Source: Tumebacillus_A lipolyticus (GTDB taxonomy: Bacteria; Bacillota; Bacilli; Tumebacillales; Tumebacillaceae). Taken from it: DNA of 64,000 nucleotides. The stretch is taken from contig NZ_JBHUIO010000002.1 of the NCBI RefSeq assembly GCF_042682745.1, forward strand, positions 248,001-312,000, in the 5' to 3' direction. The stretch's first letter is position 1, and every line of letters begins with the position of its first letter. Both the position numbers and the translations under genes were made by a program. Shown here piece by piece: positions 53,891 to 61,309 of this stretch. Under the pieces are notes generated by a model. It was not told the origin of the DNA and did no database searches. It saw nothing but the letters and a program-made list of their open reading frames with translations.

Positions 53891-56275
53891 CTAGGGCTTC
53901 TTCGGGGATGGGTCATCAGAAGATTGATCCTCGACCGGCTGATCGAGCGGCGGCGTTTGCTCATCAGATTCAGCAGCTTCCTCTTGGCGAAGCTCCTGGA
54001 CAAAGCTCTGATCAGGAATCGCATACTCGGAGGGGACCGCATCTTGGATAGCATTCCAGACGATCGGATCTGGCTCCACCTCTGGAGCTTCCCCTTTCAA
54101 GGAGAAGATCGAATCGTACTCAGCCTCTTCTGAGCTGGTGCTCTCCTCGTTGAGCGGAGCGAAAGAAGTGTCCTCTGTCACTTCATTCTGAACGTGATTC
54201 TCCGACTCAGGCTGTGGAAGCACCGCTTGGTCAACATCGCCTTCCGCCATCATAGTCTCTCGATCAGCCTGAAGGGAAGGATTTTGATCTTCTTTCTGCA
54301 TTTTTGCCTGCTCTTTTTTGAGCAACCATAATTCTAAATTGGCTTTCATCGTTTCATATTTTGCTACTTCGACCTCTTTGCGAAGCGTCTCATTTTTGGT
54401 GATGAGGATCTCCATCTTCTTGTTCAACCCATCATTCTTTTTGGAAAGCTCATCTTGGCTCGCGAGCAGATTTTGATAGTGCTTTTGAAGACTTGTTTGT
54501 TCTTTGACCATCCTTTGCAATCTGTCCAGGTTATTTTGCAGACCTTGATTTTCTGCAGTCAAGTATTTCATCTCATTTTGCATAGCATCAATTCGATCTT
54601 GGAGAGTCTTGTCAGTGTCGGTAAACATAGGTTGGCGCTCATCGTCGCTTGGTCGACTTCCGATCTGCGACTGCAAGATCGCATAATCCCTGCGCAGTGT
54701 CTCCATTTCGGCGACCAGCCCATCGTTTGGCTCAAGCTCAGGTGCAACATCGCTCTCCTCTTCCACCAGCTCGACCTGCTCATGCATCTCGTCGCTGCTA
54801 GCTTCTTCCGATTCAGCAACTGTTATCGCCTCTTCGTCCAAAGCAAGCTCAGGTGCAACATCGCTCTCCTCTTCGACCAGCTCGACCTGCTCATGCATCT
54901 CGTCGCTGCTAGCTTCTTCCGATTCAGCAACTGCTACCGCCTCTTCGTCCAAAGCAAGCTCAGGAGCAACACCGCTTTCCTCTTCGACCAACTCGACCTG
55001 CCCACGCATCTCTTCGCTGCTTTCCTCTTCCGATTCAGCAACTGCTACCGCCTCTTCGTCCAAAGCAAGCTCAGGCGCAACACCGCTTTCCTCTTCGACC
55101 AACTCTACCTGCCCATGCATCTCGTCGCTGCTTTCCTCTTCCGATTCAGCAACTACTACTTTCGCCTCTTCGCTGAAAATGGGTTCAGGTGCGACAGTTT
55201 CGGCGACTTCATATTCTGCCTCCAAGGGCTCGATGGGGGCGAGCATCTCTTCACTGTCCTCGTCTGCCCTTTCAACTTCCACCATTTCTTCGTTCAGAAC
55301 TGGCTCAGGAGCGGAAGCCTGCGAACGAAGGGATTGTAATTGTTCAATCTGTACGTTCAGTTCCTCGTTGAGTCCGCGCAATGATTCAATCTCCGTCAGG
55401 ATCGTCTCGATGAAAAGTGAATCTGGGGAGGGCTGAATGAGCGCTTCCTGTTTCTCCATTTTTTTATGCAACTTTTTAATCGATTTGCGGAGAGATTCGA
55501 TCTCGGACACCAGCTCTTCGTTATCGACAGCGTCTTCCAACTTCTCGTTCGTTTCTTCGAGATCTTCCATCTGGGAATTGAGTTCCTCGATCGCTTTTCG
55601 CAGCTCTTCAATTTCTGCTACGAGCATCCGATCGGGTGTTTTTACAGTTGCGACTTGCAGAGCCTGTATCTGTGCGACAAGCGCCTCATTCGTCTTTTGA
55701 AAGGACTCGATTTGCGCAAGAAACTTTTCGTGACCCTCATGCTTCTGGTTTTCGAGAATCGATCGTTGCATCCGAATCTCCTCGCGCAACGCTCGGTTTT
55801 CTGATTGCAACTCCTTCATCTTCGATAGCAATTCTTCAGATTGTCGCGGCAGATTATGACCGATCATCCCAAACTTTTCTGTCTCTTTCATTTTTTTGTA
55901 CAGTCGGCGCAGTTCATCATTTTCTACTTTGAGCTGATGGATTTTCGATTCTAATTGAGACAGATTGTACTCAAGCGTTTGATTTCTCGAATGAACTTTC
56001 TTCAGCTTGTTCTGCAGCTCCTCATTTTGTTGGTGCGCGCTTACCAGTTCTGCGGAAGAAGCGTTCTGCGCCTTCCGAGCATCGCTTTGCGCATTGACGA
56101 GTGAACCACGCGCCGACTTCACGCTGTTCGCCTTAACCGTTCCTTGATTTGCGATCTCCCGTCCCTTTTTTTCCTGTTTCACAGCCGGTTTGACCACCGT
56201 CACTCGCTTTTTCTTGCCTTGTGCTTTCGCGGCCGAGAATGTGTTTCCACCGTCCTCATTTTTGTTGAATCTCAT
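53891..56275 (-). CDS. Long acidic coiled-coil protein with tandem repeats
   Basis: A 794-residue protein with no enzyme motif that I recognise. Residues 1-60 are basic and disordered-looking. Residues about 75-310 and 515-650 are heptad-rich coiled coil (long Leu/Glu/Lys stretches such as LESKIHQLKVENDELRRL). Between them, residues about 366-513 are four 37-residue acidic repeats rich in Glu, Ser and Ala. The C-terminus is acidic and ends in PKKP. No signal peptide or membrane span is seen. I chose the ATG at 56275, which follows GGGGGGTTGG, rather than a TTG six bases upstream. The start overlaps the end of the glycosyltransferase gene by 20 bases, so the two are translationally coupled. 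It may be a structural or surface scaffold; the function is unknown. Confidence 0.85.
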   Translation of the reverse strand: MRFNKNEDGGNTFSAAKAQGKKKRVTVVKPAVKQEKKGREIANQGTVKANSVKSARGSLVNAQSDARKAQNASSAELVSAHQQNEELQNKLKKVHSRNQTLEYNLSQLESKIHQLKVENDELRRLYKKMKETEKFGMIGHNLPRQSEELLSKMKELQSENRALREEIRMQRSILENQKHEGHEKFLAQIESFQKTNEALVAQIQALQVATVKTPDRMLVAEIEELRKAIEELNSQMEDLEETNEKLEDAVDNEELVSEIESLRKSIKKLHKKMEKQEALIQPSPDSLFIETILTEIESLRGLNEELNVQIEQLQSLRSQASAPEPVLNEEMVEVERADEDSEEMLAPIEPLEAEYEVAETVAPEPIFSEEAKVVVAESEEESSDEMHGQVELVEEESGVAPELALDEEAVAVAESEEESSEEMRGQVELVEEESGVAPELALDEEAVAVAESEEASSDEMHEQVELVEEESDVAPELALDEEAITVAESEEASSDEMHEQVELVEEESDVAPELEPNDGLVAEMETLRRDYAILQSQIGSRPSDDERQPMFTDTDKTLQDRIDAMQNEMKYLTAENQGLQNNLDRLQRMVKEQTSLQKHYQNLLASQDELSKKNDGLNKKMEILITKNETLRKEVEVAKYETMKANLELWLLKKEQAKMQKEDQNPSLQADRETMMAEGDVDQAVLPQPESENHVQNEVTEDTSFAPLNEESTSSEEAEYDSIFSLKGEAPEVEPDPIVWNAIQDAVPSEYAIPDQSFVQELRQEEAAESDEQTPPLDQPVEDQSSDDPSPKKP
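54735..55178 (-). repeat. Four tandem 111-base repeats in the coiled-coil gene
   Basis: The landmark CATGCATCTC (CACGCATCTC in one copy) recurs at 54781, 54892, 55003 and 55114, exactly 111 bases apart. Each unit encodes 37 residues built on ELVEEES, APELALDEEA and AESEE. Copies differ by a few bases. Confidence 0.92.
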
Positions 56276-57491
56276 TGCCAACCCCCCGATTGTTCACTAC
56301 TTTTTGATAAGCTGACAGTGTTTGCTCCATCATCTTTTTCATGGACCATTGCACCATCGACCACTCTTTGCTCACTCTCCCCAACTCTTCTCGTAACGCA
56401 CCATCACGCAGCACCAGCTCCAGAAGTTGAAACAACTCTCGACTTTGTCCAGCCTGGAAGATCAGACCCGTTTTCCGATCTTCGACCATCTCAGGAATCC
56501 CGCCTGCATCGGACGCGATGATCGGCTTGCCTGAGACCTGCGCTTCCATGATCGAAAAGGGCTGGTTGTCCTGCAGACTCGGCAAAACAACAAGATCTGC
56601 TTGGGCTAACAGTGTCGAAACATCTGTTCGGCTGCCTAAAAACTTGATCTGATCTGTCAAGTCCAATCGATCGCACAGCTGTTCGAGCTCTTCGCGAAGA
56701 TCGCCATCCCCGATCAGCCAGCATACCCAATCGTCACGCTCATGCTTGAGCATCTTCAGCGCTTCGAACAAGCATTTGTGTCCTTTGACCGGATCGAGTC
56801 GAGCTGGGCAGGCGATCACCAACTTTCCTTCCCTACGCTCCATGTTCGGTTGATCCCCCACCGTGGACAAGAAGTGGTCGATATCCATGCCGTTCGGAAT
56901 GAACTGTAGGCGCTCGCTTGGAATCGAAAAGTCGTTCACATACAGATCTTTCAACCAACGAGTCGTCACGATCGTATGATCGCTCGATGTCGCACCGAGA
57001 ATTTCCTCGGTGGTCGCATATTTAAAAGGCAGCGTATCCCTCCCTTTTACCTCTCCAGAGATGAGGTACTCGGTCGCAAGGCAGCCATGGATCGTGGCGA
57101 TTAAAGGAACGTGTTTCGGCTTGATCCGCCACATCGCCCTTGTCGAGATAATGTCTTGCGTATGGATCAAGTCGTATTTCCCCAAATCGAACGTGCTTGC
57201 CGCAACTTCATAGGAATACCTTTCGATCTCCCGCATCATGATCCACCGATCCACATGGGGAAGCTCTTTTTCGAAATACTCGCTCACTTTTTCATAGATC
57301 AGACCTTTTACTTTAGCCTTCTCCAGTGAACGACCTGTGTTTGCTATATAGTATTTTTCCATATCTGGATGATGGGCGAAGAGATCAACTTCGTGTCCTA
57401 AACGATCCAATTCCCTCCTTAGGTTGTACACGTGGGTCGAAACTCCTCCAGCATGCGGCAGATGCCAGAAGGTCGCAATCAGTATCCTCAT
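56256..57491 (-). CDS. GT4-family glycosyltransferase
   Basis: A 411-residue GT-B-fold retaining glycosyltransferase. The N-terminal domain begins with MRILIATFWHLPHAGGVSTH, the usual acceptor-side glycine loop. The C-terminal domain has CPARLDPVKGH, LIGDGDLREELE and the family 4 E-x7-E signature in SIMEAQVSGKPIIASDAGGIPE (first Glu near residue 316). I start at the ATG at 57491, nine bases after AGAGG; another ATG nine bases upstream sits directly against the ribosome site. The gene is first in a two-gene operon and overlaps the coiled-coil gene. The downstream protein could be its substrate or partner, or both could serve surface polysaccharide synthesis. The sugar donor cannot be read. Confidence 0.92.
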   Translation of the reverse strand: MRILIATFWHLPHAGGVSTHVYNLRRELDRLGHEVDLFAHHPDMEKYYIANTGRSLEKAKVKGLIYEKVSEYFEKELPHVDRWIMMREIERYSYEVAASTFDLGKYDLIHTQDIISTRAMWRIKPKHVPLIATIHGCLATEYLISGEVKGRDTLPFKYATTEEILGATSSDHTIVTTRWLKDLYVNDFSIPSERLQFIPNGMDIDHFLSTVGDQPNMERREGKLVIACPARLDPVKGHKCLFEALKMLKHERDDWVCWLIGDGDLREELEQLCDRLDLTDQIKFLGSRTDVSTLLAQADLVVLPSLQDNQPFSIMEAQVSGKPIIASDAGGIPEMVEDRKTGLIFQAGQSRELFQLLELVLRDGALREELGRVSKEWSMVQWSMKKMMEQTLSAYQKVVNNRGVGNEIQQK

Positions 57492-57523
57492 TGCTCCCAT
57501 CCTCTCTTCGCAAACTTCGATTC

Positions 57524-57553
57524 ATCATATGCCTGTTCAAATTTTTTTGCGAA
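57524..57553 (-). promoter_or_regulatory. Possible sigma-A promoter for the glycosyltransferase operon
   Basis: On the minus strand TTCGCA (57553-57548) and TATGAT (57529-57524) are 18 bases apart. They end about 30 bases before the start codon. The spacing fits and the -35 is imperfect. Confidence 0.4.
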
Positions 57554-57993
57554 TGTCGATCGCCCATTTCAGTCCACTTCCTGTCATCGTGACGGTGGGT
57601 CACACGGCCAACGAAGCGGCCGTTTGCTCGTATACACCCGCGACCCAAGAGACACTTGCCCCAAAAACTGAACGTTCACAGGTCAATCGACCTCTCGAAG
57701 CGCCTTTGAGAACTGCTGAAGGACAGCAGCCTATGTTCTGAACAGGCAGACCGCATGCTTTTTGCTGGCCCAAACCTTTGTACAGGTCGAGCGAACGGGA
57801 CACCTGTGGTGGATGAGCGCGGATGTCGGAGACAGGCTGCTACGCCGATCTTTTGAAAGCGTCACCATCCGAACGATAGGTGGTCCCCCCATTTTTGCCA
57901 AGAGTAGTGTATGATCTAGCGCCATCGCTGATTGACTTCCATAAAATACTTATAGTTCGCGACAGATTGTAGAAACGAGGAGCTGTTGAAAGA
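57554..57993. other. Intergenic region between divergent sugar operons
   Basis: Separates the minus-strand glycosyltransferase from the plus-strand dehydrogenase. No supported gene. A nested hairpin lies at 57709-57739 (AGAAC and TGCTG pair with CAGCA and GTTCT). A GC-rich open frame without a start covers about 57720-57915. Short frames here lack ribosome sites. Confidence 0.5.
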
Positions 57994-59262
57994 ATGGAAG
58001 GCAAGTTGACGATCGGGATCATCGGGCTCGGTTATGTAGGTTTGCCATTGGCACGCCTGTTTGTTGAGAAAGGATTTTTCGTGTATGGAATCGATATCGA
58101 TGCGAAGAAAATCTCTGCTTTGGAAAGCCACAAAAGCTATCTATCAGAGTTTTCAAATGCGGAGATCAGAGGGATGTTTTCGAAGGGGAATTTTTCGGTG
58201 AGCAGTTCGTTTGAGCGGATCGCGAACTCGGACGTGGTGATCATCTGCGTCCCTACTCCGCTTGACGAACAGGCAGAGCCGGACCTTTCCTATGTGAAAA
58301 GCGCGGTTCATAGCTTCCTGCCTTACTTGAGAATCGGACAACTGGTGGTCTTGGAGAGCTCCACGTATCCGGGAACGACAGAGGAAGAGCTGCTTCCACT
58401 GCTCGAAACATCGAAGCTCAAAGTGGGAAAAGACATCTCTCTCGTCTACTCCCCTGAGCGAATCGACCCCGGTCAGCCTGCGACCGATCTGTCGAAAATC
58501 CCCAAAGTCTTGGGTGGCATGACGCCTCACTGCGCGCAATATGGGAGGCGGGTGTACGAATCGATCTTCGACCAAGTCGTTCTGGTCTCTTCACCGAAAG
58601 TGGCCGAGATGACAAAGATTGTAGAAAACTGCCAGCGGCTTGTGAACATCTCCTTTATTAACGAGTTGGCGATGCTCTGCGACCAGATGAACATCGACAT
58701 CTGGGAGGTCATCGCGGCTGCCAGCACGAAGCCGTACGGTTTCATGCCCTATTATCCCGGCCCTGGCGTGGGGGGGCATTGCATTCCGGTCGACCCGCTC
58801 TATCTGCTCTGGAAGGCGCGCGCTCTTCAGTCAGATCTCAAATTTATCGAACTGTCTCATCAGATCAATGAACAGATGCCCGCTTTTGTTGTCCAAAAAG
58901 TGGAGAACGCGCTGCCCAAACCGCTGAAGGACTGTAAAATTCTTGCGATCGGCGTGACCTACAAAAAGGATGTGAACGACATACGCGAGTCACGAGCGCT
59001 GACTGTGATCGAAGAGTTGACCGAGCGCGGTGCCACCGTCAATTTCTATGATCCGCATATCGAGCAGGTCATGATCAACAGCCAGCAGCTGAAGCGAATT
59101 TCATTGACCAAACGAAATGTGCAGCAACATGATTGCACGCTGATCCTCACCGACCATACGGGGCTCCCCTACCAATCGATCGTGTCTGCTGCCGCTCTGG
59201 TCATCGATACGCGAAATGCGACCCAATACTGCAAGAACAATGGAAACGTCATTCTGCTATAA
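57994..59262 (+). CDS. Nucleotide-sugar dehydrogenase (UDP-HexNAc/UDP-glucose 6-dehydrogenase family)
   Basis: A 422-residue NAD-dependent enzyme that oxidises C6 of a UDP-sugar to the uronic acid in two steps. The N-terminal Rossmann domain shows GLGYVGLPLA at residues 11-20. The middle domain has SPERIDPGQ and the C-terminal binding domain follows. The catalytic Cys263 lies in GVGGHCIPVDP. The SPERIDPG and HCIPVDP forms suit the WbpA/WecC branch (UDP-GlcNAc or UDP-ManNAc) more than plain UDP-glucose, but this is not decisive. The ATG at 57994 follows GAGGAG at slightly long spacing. It is first of three co-directional sugar-nucleotide genes (gaps of 15 and 16 bases), so they likely make one activated sugar acid or its derivatives. 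Confidence 0.93.
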   Translation: MEGKLTIGIIGLGYVGLPLARLFVEKGFFVYGIDIDAKKISALESHKSYLSEFSNAEIRGMFSKGNFSVSSSFERIANSDVVIICVPTPLDEQAEPDLSYVKSAVHSFLPYLRIGQLVVLESSTYPGTTEEELLPLLETSKLKVGKDISLVYSPERIDPGQPATDLSKIPKVLGGMTPHCAQYGRRVYESIFDQVVLVSSPKVAEMTKIVENCQRLVNISFINELAMLCDQMNIDIWEVIAAASTKPYGFMPYYPGPGVGGHCIPVDPLYLLWKARALQSDLKFIELSHQINEQMPAFVVQKVENALPKPLKDCKILAIGVTYKKDVNDIRESRALTVIEELTERGATVNFYDPHIEQVMINSQQLKRISLTKRNVQQHDCTLILTDHTGLPYQSIVSAAALVIDTRNATQYCKNNGNVILL

Positions 59263-59277
59263 GGAGGCGGTACTCGC

Positions 59278-60240
59278 ATGAAAGTTCTTGTTACCGGAGG
59301 GGCGGGCTTCATCGGTTCACACCTGGTCGAGCGACTTCTCGCCACCGGGCATCAAGTATGGACGCTCGACGACCTTTCAAACGGACGTCCCGATTTTTTA
59401 GAGCATGTGAAACTGAACAAGCATCACCACCTGGTCGTCGATTCGGTCATGAACCGCGCTGTGCTCAAAAAACTACTGCAACGCTGCGATGCTGTTTTTC
59501 ATCTGGCTGCCACATTGGGCGTAAAGAATACGGTCGAAAATCCGCTGAAAATTATCGAGGGGAACATCGATGGAACACGAAACGTGCTGGAACTCGCCTA
59601 TCAAAATAACGTCAAAGTAATCTTCGCTTCCACATCTGAAGTGTACGGCAAAAATGAGAAACTGCCGTTCCGCGAAGATTCGGATCGCGTGTTAGGCGCC
59701 ACCTCGGTCAACCGCTGGTGTTACTCGACCGCAAAAGCGTTGGACGAACACATCTGTTTCGCCTACGCAGACAAAGGGTTGCCCGTCACGGTCGTGCGGT
59801 ATTTTAACACGTATGGGCCACGGCAGACCGCCTCACAGTACGGGCAGGTAGTTCCGCGCTTTATCGTCGCCGCGCTCTCCGATCAGCAGATCGAAGTGTA
59901 CGGCGATGGAACGCAGTACAGATGCTTTACTTATGTGGATGATACTGTGGCAGGAACGATCGCCGCCCTTTCTAAGCAGGCGAACGGAAAGGCGTTCAAT
60001 ATCGGCTCCTCTGTTCCGATCTCAATTGAAGACCTAGCGAAGATGGTCGTGCGTCTGACCGGCTCTTCCTCGCAGATTGTGAAAGTTCCCTATGAGCAGG
60101 TCTATGGGCGAGGCTATGAAGACATGATGGCAAGAACTCCCGATCTGATGAATGCTCAATCGATCCTCGGCTACGCTCCAAGCGTTTCTTTGGACGACGG
60201 CTTGCAGAGGACGATTGATTGGTATCGCGGTGGCGAATAA
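59278..60240 (+). CDS. NAD-dependent epimerase/dehydratase (extended SDR)
   Basis: A 320-residue sugar-nucleotide modifying enzyme. The N-terminal cofactor loop is GGAGFIGSHL (residues 7-16). Ser and Thr in ASTSEVYGK and Tyr149-Lys153 (YSTAK) form the active site. RYFNTYGPRQ is the substrate-side signature. It resembles GDP-mannose or UDP-glucuronate acting members (GalE, WbpP or UXS type), and the exact reaction cannot be told. The ATG at 59278 follows AAGGAGGCG. It is second in the operon, 15 bases after the dehydrogenase. A uronic acid made by the dehydrogenase could be its substrate (inference). Confidence 0.92.
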   Translation: MKVLVTGGAGFIGSHLVERLLATGHQVWTLDDLSNGRPDFLEHVKLNKHHHLVVDSVMNRAVLKKLLQRCDAVFHLAATLGVKNTVENPLKIIEGNIDGTRNVLELAYQNNVKVIFASTSEVYGKNEKLPFREDSDRVLGATSVNRWCYSTAKALDEHICFAYADKGLPVTVVRYFNTYGPRQTASQYGQVVPRFIVAALSDQQIEVYGDGTQYRCFTYVDDTVAGTIAALSKQANGKAFNIGSSVPISIEDLAKMVVRLTGSSSQIVKVPYEQVYGRGYEDMMARTPDLMNAQSILGYAPSVSLDDGLQRTIDWYRGGE

Positions 60241-60256
60241 CGATCGAGGTGATCCT

Positions 60257-61174
60257 ATGAAAGCTGTTGTCACCGGCGGTGCAGGGCTGATCGGTTCTCA
60301 TCTGGTCGACCAATTGATCGCGCTAGGATTTGACGTTCATGTGATCGACAACCTATCGACCGGTGACCTTGCTAACGTGCATCCGAAAGCTACGCTGCAC
60401 CAGCTCGATATCCGAAGCCAAGAGGCTAAGAATGTGATCAAAAAAGAGCGGCCGGCCGTCGTTTTTCACCAAGCAGCGCAAGTTGTGGTACAATGCTCGA
60501 TCCGCGATCCTAAGCATGACGCAAGCGTCAACATCTTGGGCACGATCAACATGCTCGAAGCTTGTTGCGAAGCGTCCGTTCAAGCGTTTGTCTATGCTTC
60601 CTCCTGTGCGGTCTATGGAGACTTGCACGCAGGGGTGATCACCGAAGAGGACCCTGTCAACCCAATCTCTTTCTATGGAGCTTCAAAACTAGCTCCCGAG
60701 TTGTACATCCGGGTCTTTCACCAGATGTACGGTCTTCCCTACACGATCCTGCGGTATGCAAACGTCTACGGGCCGAGGCAAACACCGCACAGCGAAGGTG
60801 GTGTTGTGGCGATCTTCTTAGATCGAATCAGGCGTGGGCTGCCGCTCCTGATTCACGGGGATGGTGAGCAGACTCGGGACTTTGTCTATGTAAAAGATGC
60901 GGTTCGCGCGAACATCGCCGCCATGTACCGCAATCAAAATCGGGTGATACAAGTCGGCACAGCCACTGCAACATCGATCAATCAATTGGTGGCGATGTTG
61001 CGATACATCCACTGCTCGGAGATCAAAGTGACCTATGAGCCGGAGCGTCCTGGCGATATCAAACACAGCTGCCTCGATTATTCGCAGAATCGAAGGCAAC
61101 TGCTGTGGAGTCCACAGTACGACCTGTTACAGGGTCTCACCGAGACGTATTCTTCCGTCATGAAACGCGTGTGA
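60257..61174 (+). CDS. NAD-dependent epimerase (GalE-like extended SDR)
   Basis: A 305-residue enzyme of the same superfamily as its upstream neighbour but clearly distinct. It has GGAGLIGSHL at residues 6-15, a SSCAVYGD serine region, Tyr140-Lys144 in YGASK, and RYANVYGPRQ. These features suit a UDP-glucose or UDP-HexNAc 4-epimerase. The start is the ATG at 60257 after CGAGGTG. A longer frame starting inside the previous gene has no ribosome site. It is last in the three-gene operon and is followed by a terminator 15 bases after the stop. Two epimerase-type genes in one operon suggest two different sugars or two steps on one sugar. Confidence 0.93.
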   Translation: MKAVVTGGAGLIGSHLVDQLIALGFDVHVIDNLSTGDLANVHPKATLHQLDIRSQEAKNVIKKERPAVVFHQAAQVVVQCSIRDPKHDASVNILGTINMLEACCEASVQAFVYASSCAVYGDLHAGVITEEDPVNPISFYGASKLAPELYIRVFHQMYGLPYTILRYANVYGPRQTPHSEGGVVAIFLDRIRRGLPLLIHGDGEQTRDFVYVKDAVRANIAAMYRNQNRVIQVGTATATSINQLVAMLRYIHCSEIKVTYEPERPGDIKHSCLDYSQNRRQLLWSPQYDLLQGLTETYSSVMKRV

Positions 61175-61189
61175 CAAAGCGATTGCACA

Positions 61190-61216
61190 AGCTCCCCCCA
61201 ACGGGGAGTTTTTTTA
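61190..61216 (+). terminator. Rho-independent terminator of the sugar-nucleotide operon
   Basis: CTCCCC pairs with GGGGAG around a short loop and is followed by seven T. It starts 15 bases after the stop at 61174. Confidence 0.93.
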
Positions 61217-61254
61217 TTCGAACGGATCGTTGTACAGGTTGAAAATCACCCGGA

Positions 61255-61290
61255 AATATAAAAATCGCTCGATCCGATCGGATCGAGCGA
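61255..61290 (-). terminator. Rho-independent terminator of the metallopeptidase-like gene
   Basis: A perfect 26-base palindrome at 61265-61290 (TCGCTCGATCC, GATC, GGATCGAGCGA). On the minus strand it is followed by TTTTATATTT. It begins 19 bases after the stop at 61310 and, with the facing terminator, insulates two convergent genes. Confidence 0.88.
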
Positions 61291-61309
61291 CCTTCTTCGC
61301 GCACGATCT

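Noticed and set aside
54455..55339. Plus-strand frame of 294 codons opposite the coiled-coil gene
   Set aside because: Its repeated SSCCDRLFVQSKL-like units are only the antisense of the 111-base repeats. No ribosome site is present.
57529..57741. Plus-strand frame of about 70 codons in the divergent gap
   Set aside because: No Shine-Dalgarno sequence, no domain, and it overlaps the likely promoter of the glycosyltransferase operon.
57735..57905. Possible cyclic-di-GMP riboswitch or T-box (GGCCCAAACC and AGGTGGTCCCCCC stretches)
   Set aside because: The rest of the c-di-GMP-I consensus is absent. The T-box core is not matched, and no terminator/antiterminator pair could be drawn.
60152..60256. 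Earlier start for the second SDR gene
   Set aside because: It would lie inside the preceding gene and place 35 unrelated residues before the cofactor-binding strand. The ATG at 60257 has a good ribosome site.
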